Of a stretch of DNA of 40,766 bases, positions 19,482 to 28,317 are shown one piece after another; the stretch's first letter is position 1; each line of letters opens with the position of its first letter. The notes beneath the pieces were generated by a model. The model saw nothing but the letters and a program-made list of their open reading frames with translations. It was not told where the DNA came from and made no database searches. The translations under genes and the position numbers were made by a program. Origin of the DNA: Halolactibacillus miurensis. GTDB taxonomy: Bacteria; Bacillota; Bacilli; Bacillales; Amphibacillaceae. The stretch is taken from positions 1 through 40,766 of the forward strand of contig NZ_FPAI01000025.1 in the NCBI RefSeq assembly GCF_900116255.1, in the 5' to 3' direction.

Positions 19482-19574
19482 GTGTGAGCAGAACGCTAGC
19501 CAAAAAAAACCCCTGGGTGGTATACTTGGCATTGTAGATATCATTGAGAACATTTTTTTAGGAGGAATTATATA

Positions 19575-19889
19575 ATGGCAACTGTAAAAGTAACAGATCA
19601 ATCGTTTAAAGAACAAACATCTAAAGGTTTAGTATTAGTAGACTTCTGGGCACCATGGTGTGGGCCTTGTAAAATGATCGGACCTGTTTTAGAAGAACTG
19701 TCTGATGACATGTCAGATAAAGTAACGATCGCAAAATTAAACGTTGATGAAAATCAACAAACCGCAGGTCAATACGGCGTTATGAGTATCCCAACATTGC
19801 TATTCTTTAAAGACGGCGAAGTTGTTGATCAAGTTGTTGGTTTCCAACCAAAAGAAGCATTAGAAGCACGTATCAACCACCACGCATAA
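19575..19889 (+). CDS. trxA: Thioredoxin
   Basis: 104 residues, the standard thioredoxin length, with the active site WCGPC (C29, C32) in [15 protein letters not shown] and the cis-proline loop SIPTLLFFK. Reduces disulfides of ribonucleotide reductase, peroxiredoxins and others using thioredoxin reductase. AGGAGG precedes the ATG. In B. subtilis trxA follows etfA; here it directly follows mutS2, so the intervening fatty-acid and electron-transfer genes are missing. No clear promoter was seen in the 93 bases upstream. Confidence 0.98.
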   Translation: MATVKVTDQSFKEQTSKGLVLVDFWAPWCGPCKMIGPVLEELSDDMSDKVTIAKLNVDENQQTAGQYGVMSIPTLLFFKDGEVVDQVVGFQPKEALEARINHHA

Positions 19890-19893
19890 GATG

Positions 19894-19925
19894 AAAAAAG
19901 GAGCCGAGCGGCTCCTTTTTTTTTT
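19894..19925 (+). terminator. Terminator of trxA
   Basis: GGAGCCG/CGGCTCC stem (with A/T extension) followed by ten T. Confidence 0.95.
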
Positions 19926-19935
19926 ACGGTTATTT

Positions 19936-19964
19936 TTGTTTTTAATTCGCGCGTGTGCTATGCT
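19936..19964 (+). promoter_or_regulatory. Probable promoter of the 565-residue membrane protein gene
   Basis: TTGTTT (19936-19941) and an extended -10 TGCTATGCT (19956-19964), spacer 17, about 50 bases before the start codon. Confidence 0.65.
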
Positions 19965-20013
19965 AAATAAGTAACATTTTACATATCATGTTCAAAAAAG
20001 GAGTCTCACATTT

Positions 20014-21711
20014 ATGAAAAAATCACGTGCTAAAATAATGCTGTATGCCTTGTTTTTACTTGGTATCGGGATCAGTTATTATCTTGTCCTTCCGCCACTC
20101 AATATCCAGTCGCCAGGTTTTAGAAGTTACCTGGCTGTGATAGTCTTAGTTGCTATGTTTATTGAAATTTTAGTTGATTCAGTTTTTTCTCCACAAGCCC
20201 TTAGAAAGTTAAGTAAAAAATATTATGCCTTTGGTTTTGTGCTGATTTTTATTGGGATTAGTTTTATATTACAATTATTTAATGGACCAGTCTTTCGTGC
20301 GAAAGACTATGCTGCTTTAATTGAAGTAGAGGAAAAAGATTTTGAAACAGAGTTTCCAACATTATCGACGGATCAAATTCCGATGCTTGACCGTGATACA
20401 GCTAAACGTTTAGGAGACCGTCGAATTGGCTCTTTAACAGTGCTTGTCTCCCAATTTGTACCCGCAGAAACGTATACGCAAATCAATATTGCGAATGAAC
20501 CGTACCGGGTAACCCCACTGGAATATGCCGGCTTTATGCAGTGGCTAAACAACCGTGAAGAAGGCTTGCCGAATTACTTAACGGTTGATATGGTTTCAGG
20601 TGAAGTCACAGTTGAAGATGTAGAAGATGGCATTAAATATTCCGATGCTGAGTTATTTAATCGTAATGTGAAGCGGTACTTACGCTTTAACTATCCAACC
20701 AAGATGTTTCAAACCCCATCATTTGAAGTAGACGATGAGGGACACCCACACTATATTGCAACAACATATGAAAATAAGTTTCTCTTTACCCAACAAGAGC
20801 CGAACGGTGTCATTGTGCTTGATGCGGTCACAGGTGAGACGGCTGCCTATTCATTACAAGACATGCCGGATTGGGTGGATCGGATTTATGCCGCCGAGCT
20901 TATTATTCAACAACTGAATTACCGAGGGTTGTATGTTAATGGTTTTTGGAACAGTGTCTTTCAAAAACAAGGGGTGACACAAACCACCAACGGCTATAAC
21001 TACATTCCGATGCAAGACGATGTTTATTTATATACCGGCGTGACGAGTGTCAATCGTGACGCATCAAATATTGGTTTTTACTTGGTTAATTTACGCACGA
21101 AAGAAGCATCATATTATCCCGTTACATCGGCAGATGAATTCTCTGCGATGGAATCAGCTGAAGGTAGCTTGCAACAAATGCGCTTTACCTCAACCTTCCC
21201 GCTGCTCATTAGTCTTGAAAATAAACCTTATTATATTTCATCTTTAAAAGACGATTCAGGCCTTGTCCGTTCATATGCCTTAGTGGATGCGGTTGATTAC
21301 CAAAAAGTTAAAACCGCCGAAACTGTGGATGGTTTAATTAGACAAGTGACAGGTGATACTGATACAGACAGTATTGTAGAAGATATTGAAACAGACGAGG
21401 AATTAACTGAATTAACGGGACGCGTTGAAGAGATTGCCCAAGTGGTTGTCGAAGGCAATACCGTGTATTACTTTATGATTGATGGTGCGATTTATAAAGC
21501 AGATATCTCACTTAGTGATCTGTTACCATTTGTCGGTGTAGGTTCAGAAATCCAAGGGGCCGTCAATGAAGAGTTAGAATTTCGTGTCTTTGAACTCTTG
21601 GAACAACCAGCAGCAGAAGAGGAATCGACTGGCTCAGAACCAGATGGAACGAAAGCATCAGACGATACCGAAACGAATGAATCATCATCTGATGAGAATG
21701 CAGAAGAATAA
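20014..21711 (+). CDS. Uncharacterised membrane protein with large extracellular domain
   Basis: 565 residues, AAGGAG before the ATG. Three hydrophobic helices lie at about 9-28, 36-57 and 70-92. A domain of about 400 residues follows and should face outside if the N-terminus is inside. The tail from about 530 is acidic and S/T/E-rich and likely disordered. Two stretches, LTVDMVSGEVTVEDV and VIVLDAVTGETAAYSL, resemble the strand-turn of PepSY-type domains, but I do not recognise the whole protein. No catalytic motif is seen. It has its own promoter and terminators on both sides, so it is a single-gene unit between trxA and uvrC, which adjoin in B. subtilis. Base composition looks like its neighbours. 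Function is not assigned. Confidence 0.85.
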   Translation: MKKSRAKIMLYALFLLGIGISYYLVLPPLNIQSPGFRSYLAVIVLVAMFIEILVDSVFSPQALRKLSKKYYAFGFVLIFIGISFILQLFNGPVFRAKDYAALIEVEEKDFETEFPTLSTDQIPMLDRDTAKRLGDRRIGSLTVLVSQFVPAETYTQINIANEPYRVTPLEYAGFMQWLNNREEGLPNYLTVDMVSGEVTVEDVEDGIKYSDAELFNRNVKRYLRFNYPTKMFQTPSFEVDDEGHPHYIATTYENKFLFTQQEPNGVIVLDAVTGETAAYSLQDMPDWVDRIYAAELIIQQLNYRGLYVNGFWNSVFQKQGVTQTTNGYNYIPMQDDVYLYTGVTSVNRDASNIGFYLVNLRTKEASYYPVTSADEFSAMESAEGSLQQMRFTSTFPLLISLENKPYYISSLKDDSGLVRSYALVDAVDYQKVKTAETVDGLIRQVTGDTDTDSIVEDIETDEELTELTGRVEEIAQVVVEGNTVYYFMIDGAIYKADISLSDLLPFVGVGSEIQGAVNEELEFRVFELLEQPAAEEESTGSEPDGTKASDDTETNESSSDENAEE

Positions 21712-21737
21712 TACATGATCAAGATTCATCGATAAAA

Positions 21738-21776
21738 GAGGCACGCTCACAATCGTGGGTGTGCTTCTTGGTTTTT
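21738..21776 (+). terminator. Terminator before uvrC
   Basis: A 13-bp stem with G-U pairs (21738-21750 with 21755-21767, loop AATC) followed by a T-rich run. Confidence 0.8.
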
Positions 21777-21791
21777 AAAAGAGAACACACG

Positions 21792-21800
21792 TGCTATAAT
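21792..21800 (+). promoter_or_regulatory. Extended -10 promoter of uvrC
   Basis: TGCTATAAT combines a TGN extension with a perfect -10. No good -35 is present. The -10 lies in the loop region of a short GTGCT/AGCAC inverted repeat. No SOS-type box was found. Confidence 0.6.
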
Positions 21801-21826
21801 AAAAGCACTGTAAAAGAGGTGAGATA

Positions 21827-23671
21827 ATGAGTCAGATTGAAGAAAAGTTGAAAGTGTTACCGGCTGAGCCTGGTTGTTATTTGATGAAAGATAAGCATGG
21901 CACCGTGATTTATGTCGGTAAATCAAAAATGTTAAAAAATCGTGTTCGGAGCTATTTCACCGGCGCCAATGATCAAAAAACGCAGCGTCTCGTTCAAGAG
22001 ATTGTTGATTTTGAATATATCGTGACATCGTCAGAAATTGAAGCATTAATTTTAGAGATGAATTTAATAAAGAAATATGATCCGAAATACAATATTTTAT
22101 TAAAAGATGATAAATCCTATCCGTATTTAAAAATTACGAATGAACGCCATCCTAGGCTCATTATCACAAGAAAAGTATTAAAGGATAAGGCCCGTTACTT
22201 TGGCCCCTATCCCAACGTATTAGCCGCAAGAGAAACGAAAAAATTATTAGACCGATTGTACCCTCTTAGAAAGTGCAACAATCCACCAGGAAAGTATTGT
22301 TTGTATTATCATTTAGGTCAATGTCTCGCTTGTAGCGACACCCCACCTAGTCGTGACTTTTATAAAGACATTACTCAAGAAATTTCTCGGTTCTTAAAAG
22401 GTGGTCATCAAAAAATCAAACAAACCATCCAAGAAAAAATGTATCAAGCGAGCGAAGATTTAAACTTTGAGCGCGCGAAAGAATTGCGTGATCAGCTTAC
22501 CCACATCGATTCGGTGATGGAACAACAAAAAATGACGTTAGAAGATCGAACAGACCGTGATATTTTTAACTTTAGCTATGACAAAGGCTGGATGTGTGTC
22601 CAAGTCTTCTTTATACGTCAAGGGAAACTCATCGAACGGGACGTCTCTATTTTCCCGTTCTTTGATGAACCGACAGATGTCTTCACGACCTTTGTTGGGC
22701 GGTTCTACTTACATCAAAATCACTTAAAGCCGAAACAAATTCTTGTGCCGGCACCGATTGAGTATGAGATGTTAAAAGAATTACTAAAGATTGATGTGAC
22801 GATTCCATATCGCGGGAGAAAGAAAGAATTGATTGATTTGGCAGGTAAAAATGCTGAAATTGCGCTATCAGAAAAATTCCAACTGATTGAACGTAATGAA
22901 GAACGGACAATCAAAGCGGTAGAAACGTTAGGGGACATTCTTCAAATTGACACGCCACACCGGATTGAAGCCTTCGATAATTCGAATATCCAAGGGACCG
23001 ATCCCGTTAGTGCGATGGTCGTTTTTATCGACGGTAAACCGGATAAAAAAGAGTATCGAAAATATAAGATTCGTGACGTTAAAGGACCAGATGACTATGA
23101 TACAATGCGTGAAGTCATTCGTCGTCGTTATACAAGAGTGCTAAAAGATGGTTTACCACTTCCAGATCTGATCCTTGTTGACGGGAGTAAAGGGCAAATG
23201 ACGGCGGCACGTGATGTGCTTGAGAATGAACTTGGGTTAGATATACCTCTTGCGGGACTGGCGAAGGATGATAAACATAAAACGAGTGAGTTGTTGTATG
23301 GAAGTCCACCGACGGTGGTTAATCTAGGACGCAAATCGCAAAGTTTTTATTTGATTCAACGTATTCAAGATGAAGTTCACCGATTTGCGATTACGTTTCA
23401 CCGCAGTTTACGCGGAAAAAATGCCATTCGTTCAGAACTCGATCAAATACCTGGTGTCGGGGAAAAACGCCGCCGCTTACTGTTGTCTCACTTCAAGTCT
23501 ATCACGGAAATAAAACAAGCGGATCTTGATACGATGACCCGGCTTGGGATTCCAAAACCAACAGCTGAGACGATTCTCCATCATTTGAATCAAGAAAAAG
23601 ATGAGACACATGACGCAGATGACTCGGATGTTATAGATAAAATAGAAAGTATGGAGGAAACAAGTGAATAA
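21827..23671 (+). CDS. uvrC: UvrABC excinuclease subunit C
   Basis: 614 residues. Makes both incisions in nucleotide excision repair with UvrB. Domains: GIY-YIG nuclease (about 12-92, [24 protein letters not shown]), a cysteine cluster [23 protein letters not shown] motif for UvrB contact (about 200-230), RNase H-like C-terminal nuclease ([10 protein letters not shown]...VDGSKGQM), and a closing helix-hairpin-helix pair ([16 protein letters not shown]). It ends at a bidirectional terminator facing yslB. The acidic tail after residue 590 is unremarkable. Confidence 0.97.
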   Translation: MSQIEEKLKVLPAEPGCYLMKDKHGTVIYVGKSKMLKNRVRSYFTGANDQKTQRLVQEIVDFEYIVTSSEIEALILEMNLIKKYDPKYNILLKDDKSYPYLKITNERHPRLIITRKVLKDKARYFGPYPNVLAARETKKLLDRLYPLRKCNNPPGKYCLYYHLGQCLACSDTPPSRDFYKDITQEISRFLKGGHQKIKQTIQEKMYQASEDLNFERAKELRDQLTHIDSVMEQQKMTLEDRTDRDIFNFSYDKGWMCVQVFFIRQGKLIERDVSIFPFFDEPTDVFTTFVGRFYLHQNHLKPKQILVPAPIEYEMLKELLKIDVTIPYRGRKKELIDLAGKNAEIALSEKFQLIERNEERTIKAVETLGDILQIDTPHRIEAFDNSNIQGTDPVSAMVVFIDGKPDKKEYRKYKIRDVKGPDDYDTMREVIRRRYTRVLKDGLPLPDLILVDGSKGQMTAARDVLENELGLDIPLAGLAKDDKHKTSELLYGSPPTVVNLGRKSQSFYLIQRIQDEVHRFAITFHRSLRGKNAIRSELDQIPGVGEKRRRLLLSHFKSITEIKQADLDTMTRLGIPKPTAETILHHLNQEKDETHDADDSDVIDKIESMEETSE

Positions 23672-23688
23672 GGTTACCTAAAAATATA

Positions 23689-23735
23689 AAAAAACCGATA
23701 GATGAACAAGCTACTTGTTCAACCATCGGTTTTTT
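23689..23735. terminator. Bidirectional terminator uvrC / yslB
   Basis: A long near-perfect stem with TGAACAAG/CTTGTTCA at its tip (loop CTA) and AAAAAACCGAT/ATCGGTTTTTT at its base. Confidence 0.9.
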
Positions 23736-23746
23736 AATTCATTTTT

Positions 23747-24175
23747 CTAACGATAATGTTTGACTGTAAATTCCACGAGTGCTTTCTTAGCTTTAACTGT
23801 TTCTTCGGCTTCACATTGGAACCCGTGAACCGTTTCCATCGCACCGCTAATGAGACCTGATTCAAAATGATAGGTCTGATTGATCGCGGCTTTTTTACGC
23901 GCTTGAATAAGTGGGGAGGTTAAAGTAAACAAATCTTCACTTCGCTTTTCTTTTACATGGACTAAGTCGCCTAAACCAATGAGCTTAAAAGCATCAATAA
24001 GATCTTTAATTGCGGTAATCTCAAGTGCCCGACTCATGTTTTTCCCTAAAATATAAAGGACCGTGTCTTGGTCTTTTCCAAGCAAGTCAGGTAACGCCAT
24101 GTAGCGTAATAGGTCATAGCCTGGATGAAGTCCGGTCGTTTCATACATCGTTTGTAACTGCTCTATTTTTTTCAT
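23747..24175 (-). CDS. yslB: DUF2507 protein YslB
   Basis: 142 residues from the ATG at 24175 (MKKIEQLQTMYETTGL), 8 bases after AAGGGGG; a longer in-frame reading lacks such a site. Features RYMALPDLLGKDQDTVLYILGKNMSR at the N-terminal side and FESGLISGAMETVHGFQCEAEE later match the DUF2507 family, whose structure resembles the V4R/heme-NO-binding-like fold; no function is established. In B. subtilis yslB lies just before sdhCAB; here sdhCAB is missing and gerE is next, in the opposite orientation. Confidence 0.88.
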   Translation of the reverse strand: MKKIEQLQTMYETTGLHPGYDLLRYMALPDLLGKDQDTVLYILGKNMSRALEITAIKDLIDAFKLIGLGDLVHVKEKRSEDLFTLTSPLIQARKKAAINQTYHFESGLISGAMETVHGFQCEAEETVKAKKALVEFTVKHYR

Positions 24176-24293
24176 CGAACGTGCCCCCTTAGTAGCTATT
24201 ATCATGTTTTTTTAATTGTTCTGCAATCATTTTCTTTTATTTTTTATAAAAGTAAAAGATAAGTTCTGGACTAATGACTGCCGTCAGTAGAGC

Positions 24294-24320
24294 ACCATTA
24301 TGACGTTTCGACATATCTTA
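24294..24320 (+). promoter_or_regulatory. Candidate sigma-K promoter of gerE
   Basis: CATATCTTA (24312-24320) matches the recalled sigma-K -10 pattern CATAnnnTA exactly. An AC at 24294-24295 lies 16 bases upstream as the minimal -35. gerE is a known sigma-K gene in B. subtilis. Confidence 0.6.
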
Positions 24321-24367
24321 TAACTAAGGTGAAGCGTTATAGCCGAAGTGAAGAGAGGAGCTTTATC

Positions 24368-24586
24368 ATGACAGACCAATATAAACGGGTTTTAACTAAG
24401 CGAGAGCGCGATGTGTTTCAATTATTATCAGAAGGCTATGCGACCGCTGATATTGCCCAGAGTTTGACGATAACGGAAAAGACGGTAAGAAATCATATTT
24501 CGAATGTGATGTTAAAGATTGGGGCGAAAGACCGGACACAAGCCCTCGTTTATCTGGTGAAAACAAACGAATTAACGATCAATTAA
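24368..24586 (+). CDS. gerE: Spore germination/coat regulator GerE
   Basis: 72 residues from the ATG at 24368 behind AGAGGAG; this gives the stand-alone LuxR-type DNA-binding domain (B. subtilis GerE is 74). LTKRERDVFQLLSEGYATADIAQSLTITEKTVRNHISNVMLKIGAKDRTQALVYLV is the complete four-helix HTH with no receiver domain. GerE acts in the mother cell at the end of sporulation, switching coat genes on or off. A sigma-K-like promoter precedes it. The gene looks intact, which supports functional late sporulation. Confidence 0.93.
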   Translation: MTDQYKRVLTKRERDVFQLLSEGYATADIAQSLTITEKTVRNHISNVMLKIGAKDRTQALVYLVKTNELTIN

Positions 24587-24588
24587 CA

Positions 24589-24622
24589 ACAAAAGTGACA
24601 CCACTCGGTGCCACTTTTGTTT
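24589..24622. terminator. Bidirectional terminator gerE / aldo-keto reductase
   Basis: ACAAAAGTGACACC (24589-24602) pairs with GGTGCCACTTTTGT (24607-24620), one mismatch, loop ACTC, with a T run on the plus strand. Confidence 0.85.
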
Positions 24623-24631
24623 TAAAGAGCG

Positions 24632-25549
24632 TTATGGCAACATGTTGCCTGCTTTTTGGTAGAGGTGATACCATTCTTCTCGTGTGAGCTCAATCTCACT
24701 TGCGGCTGTGATTTGTTTTAATCGATCGGTATTCATTGTCCCAACAATCGGTTGGATATTAGCCGGGTGACGCAAAATCCAGGCTGTTGCGAGGGTGGTG
24801 TTAGAGATACCTTTTGCTTTGGCCATGTCATCCAACGCTTGATTAATCTCAGGAAAATCAGGATTATTTAAGAAGGTGCCTTTAATAAGGCCATATTGGA
24901 ATGGTGACCATGCCTGAAGGGTCATATTATTTAAGCGACTATACTCAATGATTGCTTGGTCTCTGTTTTGACCATTATCATTCGCCATATTAACGTTCAG
25001 TCCAAAATCAATCATTGGCGTATGCATAAGAGAAAATTGCACTTGGTTAACAATGAGATCCTCTTGTAAATACTTTTTCAATAACTCGATTTGCATAGGG
25101 TGATGGTTACTAACACCGAAATATTTAACTTTACCTTGTTGTTTTAACTGAGTAAAGGCTTCCGCCACTTCTTCAGGTTCAACCAACGCATCTGGACGGT
25201 GTAAGAGTAAAATATCTAAATAATCCGTATCAAGTCGTTTTAAAATCCCTTCTGTTGACGTTAAGATATGCTCTTTAGAAAAATCAAAGAATCCTTTTCT
25301 AATTCCGCATTTTGATTGTAATAAAATATCTTCCCGATTAGCTGAGACGTGTTTAAAGGCCTCTCTAAAGACTTCTTCAGACTTACCACCACCATAAATA
25401 TCAGCATGGTCAAAGAAGTTCACACCTAAATCTAGCGCATTTTGAATAATCGCTTCTGCTTCTTCTGGTGATTTTTCACTTAAGCGCATCAGACCTAAGC
25501 CGATTTCTTTTGCGTGTAAGTCGCTTGTTCCAAATTGTAATGTTTTCAT
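24632..25549 (-). CDS. Aldo/keto reductase, YdhF-like
   Basis: 305 residues. NADPH-dependent oxidoreductase with the tetrad D47 and Y52 (NFFDHADIYGGGKSE), K80 (LLQSKCGIR) and H117 (LLLHRPDAL). YFGVSNHH, VNQVQFSLMH, and AWSPFQYGLIKG, plus IQPIVGTMNTDRLKQI at the C-terminus, match the group of E. coli YdhF. Physiological substrate unknown. AGGAGG precedes the ATG. It reads against its neighbours and is not in the conserved B. subtilis order, so it is an insertion between gerE and ysmB. It is not closely similar to the reductase at 3074. Confidence 0.93.
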   Translation of the reverse strand: MKTLQFGTSDLHAKEIGLGLMRLSEKSPEEAEAIIQNALDLGVNFFDHADIYGGGKSEEVFREAFKHVSANREDILLQSKCGIRKGFFDFSKEHILTSTEGILKRLDTDYLDILLLHRPDALVEPEEVAEAFTQLKQQGKVKYFGVSNHHPMQIELLKKYLQEDLIVNQVQFSLMHTPMIDFGLNVNMANDNGQNRDQAIIEYSRLNNMTLQAWSPFQYGLIKGTFLNNPDFPEINQALDDMAKAKGISNTTLATAWILRHPANIQPIVGTMNTDRLKQITAASEIELTREEWYHLYQKAGNMLP

Positions 25550-25711
25550 ATGTATTCCTCCTAGATTTCAATATTTCTGTTAGGGCTTACATACTCTATC
25601 TTAACAGGTTTACTTATAAAACGATAATTTTATAACTTTTAAAGCTTCAAACCGTGCTGTGTCTCTATATATTAAAATTTGATGATAACTTAACCGTGAA
25701 TCGTTAAAAAA

Positions 25712-25720
25712 TGTTATGAT
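25712..25720 (+). promoter_or_regulatory. Extended -10 promoter of ysmB-racE
   Basis: TGTTATGAT at 25712-25720, about 60 bases before the gene, without a recognisable -35 box. Confidence 0.5.
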
Positions 25721-25782
25721 GGAGTTTAGGATTATTTGAATCTTTTTTAGAAAGAAGGGATCAATCGGTGGAGGCGGAATCA

Positions 25783-26223
25783 ATGGATGCGATTGTGCGA
25801 ATTGAAAAAAATATGCGCTACATTAACGGGATCATCAAGTATAAAGGTCGTGAAATTTTAAAAAACTATTGTATTACTACCCCGCAGTTTATTGCCTTGC
25901 AGTGGCTGTTAGAAGATGGCGATTTAACGATTGGTGAGCTATCAAATAAAATAAATTTGGCTTTTAGTACGACAACAGATTTAGTTGATCGGATGGAAAA
26001 GAATACGTTAGTTGAACGTAAGCGTGATACAAAGGACCGTCGTGTCGTGAGAATCCACCTCTTAGATAAAGGAAAAGAAATTATTCAAGAAGTGATTGAA
26101 AAGCGTCAACAATATTTAGCAGAAGTCTTACATGATATGTCGACGACAGATGTGAGTGAACTCGATAAAACGATGCGTGTACTCCTTGAAAAAATGGAGT
26201 GGCAAAAAGAACAAAACAACTGA
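25783..26223 (+). CDS. ysmB: MarR-family transcriptional regulator YsmB
   Basis: 146 residues from the ATG at 25783. A winged-helix MarR protein: IEKNMRYINGIIKYKGREIL, then QFIALQWLLEDGDLTIGELSNKINLAFSTTTDLVDRMEKNTLVERKRDTKDRRVVRIHLLDKGKEI (the HTH and wing, with the DRR signature). A GTG at 25768 is an alternative start; its region overlaps the better GGAGG site, so I prefer the ATG. It lies 21 bases before racE, as in B. subtilis, and is probably co-transcribed with it. Ligand and targets are unknown. Confidence 0.92.
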   Translation: MDAIVRIEKNMRYINGIIKYKGREILKNYCITTPQFIALQWLLEDGDLTIGELSNKINLAFSTTTDLVDRMEKNTLVERKRDTKDRRVVRIHLLDKGKEIIQEVIEKRQQYLAEVLHDMSTTDVSELDKTMRVLLEKMEWQKEQNN

Positions 26224-26244
26224 TGGAAAATGAGGGATGTAGAA

Positions 26245-27057
26245 GTGAATCGACCAATCGGCGTGATTGATTCGGGTGTTGGTGGTTTAACTGTGGCTCG
26301 AGAATTAATGCGTCAATTACCAAAAGAACAATTGATCTATTTAGGCGATACGGTCCGTTGTCCATACGGCCCACGACCGAAAGAAGAAGTCATCACCTTT
26401 ACCAAACAGATGGTGAACTTTCTATTAAAAAAAGATATCAAACTCTTAGTTATTGCCTGTAATACGGCGACGGCTTTTACATTAGATTTATTAAAAGAAA
26501 CATTGTCTATTCCCGTCCTTGGTGTTATTCAACCAGGAGCGAGAGCAGCCATTAAGGTGACAGAAACAAAAGACATCGGTGTCATTGGCACCGTTGGGAC
26601 GATAGAGTCAGATGCTTATCCGGATGCACTTTATAGCATTTCAGAGGATTTAACGGTTCACGGTCTCAGTTGTCCGCAATTTGTCCCGCTTGTTGAGAGT
26701 GGGCGTTTTTCTGTGGAGGCGAGTGAGGATATTGTCAGACACGCCCTTGAACCACTGAAGGCTTATGAACAACTAGATACACTCATTTTAGGCTGTACGC
26801 ATTACCCGATCTTACACGATCCGATTCAAAAAGTGATGGGAGATAAGGTGAATATTATTTCTTCCGGTGAAGAAACAGCGCGTGAGGTGAGTGCGATTTT
26901 AAGTTATCAAGGGTTGCATAATGAATCACATGAACCGTTGACGCATGAATTTTATACAACGGGTTCGGAGGAAATCTTTAAGCAGATTGCGAACCGATGG
27001 ATGGACCAACCAATTGAGCACATTGAACAAGTGGTCATTGATGATAGAACGGAATAA
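26245..27057 (+). CDS. racE: Glutamate racemase
   Basis: 270 residues from the GTG at 26245 (VNRPIGVIDSGVGG); an ATG at 26230 adds five residues but has a weaker ribosome binding site. Interconverts L- and D-glutamate for peptidoglycan. Both catalytic cysteines are present: VIACNTATA and LILGCTHYPIL. The substrate loop IDSGVGGLTVARELMRQLP and YLGDTVRCPYGPRP are typical. Cofactor-independent, homodimeric, cytosolic. Follows ysmB and ends in a terminator. Confidence 0.95.
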   Translation: MNRPIGVIDSGVGGLTVARELMRQLPKEQLIYLGDTVRCPYGPRPKEEVITFTKQMVNFLLKKDIKLLVIACNTATAFTLDLLKETLSIPVLGVIQPGARAAIKVTETKDIGVIGTVGTIESDAYPDALYSISEDLTVHGLSCPQFVPLVESGRFSVEASEDIVRHALEPLKAYEQLDTLILGCTHYPILHDPIQKVMGDKVNIISSGEETAREVSAILSYQGLHNESHEPLTHEFYTTGSEEIFKQIANRWMDQPIEHIEQVVIDDRTE

Positions 27058-27069
27058 CAAGGAATAAAG

Positions 27070-27095
27070 CTACTCACTCAGGTGAGTAGTTTTTT
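27070..27095 (+). terminator. Terminator of racE
   Basis: CTACTCAC/GTGAGTAG perfect 8-bp stem, loop TCAG, six T. Confidence 0.92.
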
Positions 27096-27119
27096 GTGTT
27101 TTAAATGAAGTCTCCGGTC

Positions 27120-27146
27120 TAAAATAGACTATCCCTCTCATATAGT
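27120..27146 (+). promoter_or_regulatory. Possible sigma-E promoter of gerM
   Basis: CATATAGT (27139-27146) is close to the sigma-E -10 CATACAHT. TAAAATA (27120-27126) is only a fair -35 and the spacer is 12 bases, so the call is tentative. Confidence 0.35.
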
Positions 27147-27182
27147 AGCTATAAAGAGTATGAGACGGGAGGAGATATAGTG

Positions 27183-28172
27183 ATGAAACGATGTATAATT
27201 ATGTTGATGATGGTAAGCCTAGTGATGTTATCGGGATGTGATAAAGAAGACGAAACGGTGAGCTTACCAGAAGATAGTTATGAGGTAAATGTCGAAGAAC
27301 AACCGACGGAAAATCGCGCCCTTTATTTTTTATCGAACGATGGGTATGTGGTACCAAAACACATGTTATTGCCCATGCAAGAAGACCGTGCCGTCTTAAA
27401 ACAAGCCATTGAATACTTAGTGACAAATGGTCCAGTTGAGCCATTTTTACCAACCGGCTTAACAGCGGTTTTACCAGAAAATACAAGGGTAAGAGGGATT
27501 AATATTACCGATGATGAAACAGCGATCATCGATTTATCAGCGGAATTTTTAAATTATGATGGTGAGAAGGAAACCGATATGTTAGAAGCGCTGACCTATA
27601 CAGCGACAAGTTTTAATAATATTGACCGGATTAAGTTATGGGTCGAAGGAGAACCACTTGATGTGTTACCAAAACAACAGACCGTCATCGCAGATGGCTA
27701 CAGTAGAGGAGATGGTATTAATGTGTTAAAGACTGAAGGGGTTGATTACCTCACAACCACACCTGTGACCCTCTACTATCCATATTATATTGATAACACC
27801 TGTTATTTTATCCCAACAACAAACTATCTACCAAACACAACGAATTTGAAAGAACAGGTCGTTGAGTCTTTGTTGGACGGACCTGGTGTGTATGAGAATG
27901 TGTCACATGTCGTGAGTAAAAAAGTGGAAGTGGAAAGTGTGACACAAACAGATGACTTAGTCTCTATTATACTCTCTCAAGACGTGCTAACATCTGAAGG
28001 CGCGCTTACAAAAAATGTTATAGAAACCATGGTATTAACATTGACAGAGTTTGTTGATATTAATCAAGTTGAATTAAAAGTTGAAGGTGTAGAGCAACTG
28101 ACGGTTGATCAATCGATGGACGTATTAGATGTGATGTCAAGAGAAGATGTGTTAGCTGTATCTGGTTTTTGA
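27183..28172 (+). CDS. gerM: Sporulation lipoprotein GerM
   Basis: About 329 residues. The N-terminus MKRCIIMLMMVSLVMLSGC is a lipoprotein signal with lipobox LSGC. Two repeated GerMN domains follow: about 45-165 (DGYVVPKHMLLPMQEDRAVLKQAIEYLV...VRGINITDDETAIIDLSAEFLNYDG) and about 190-320 (CYFIPTTNYLPNTTNLKEQVVESLLDGP...SIILSQDVL). GerM is made in the mother cell and is needed for engulfment and germination in B. subtilis. The ATG at 27183 is preceded by an adjacent GTG; either could be used with the GGGAGGAG site. Located between racE and rph as in B. subtilis. Confidence 0.93.
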   Translation: MKRCIIMLMMVSLVMLSGCDKEDETVSLPEDSYEVNVEEQPTENRALYFLSNDGYVVPKHMLLPMQEDRAVLKQAIEYLVTNGPVEPFLPTGLTAVLPENTRVRGINITDDETAIIDLSAEFLNYDGEKETDMLEALTYTATSFNNIDRIKLWVEGEPLDVLPKQQTVIADGYSRGDGINVLKTEGVDYLTTTPVTLYYPYYIDNTCYFIPTTNYLPNTTNLKEQVVESLLDGPGVYENVSHVVSKKVEVESVTQTDDLVSIILSQDVLTSEGALTKNVIETMVLTLTEFVDINQVELKVEGVEQLTVDQSMDVLDVMSREDVLAVSGF

Positions 28173-28317
28173 TTGTGTCTTGAGTTGTCAATACAATGAA
28201 ACAGGATTGATGAGAGAGAAGACAGACAAATCAAATCTAAAAGATAACGGAATAAAACGCGCGCTTTAAGTCCAAAATGTGTTACGATAAGGAAGATAAT
28301 TAAAGGGGGAACTAATT

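Noticed and set aside
19500-19530. Sigma-B promoter upstream of trxA (GGGTGGTATAC)
   Set aside because: The GGGTAT core is interrupted and there is no GTTT element at the right distance.
21781-21800. SOS box at uvrC (GAACACACGTGC)
   Set aside because: It does not match the Bacillus CGAACnnnnGTTCG dyad.
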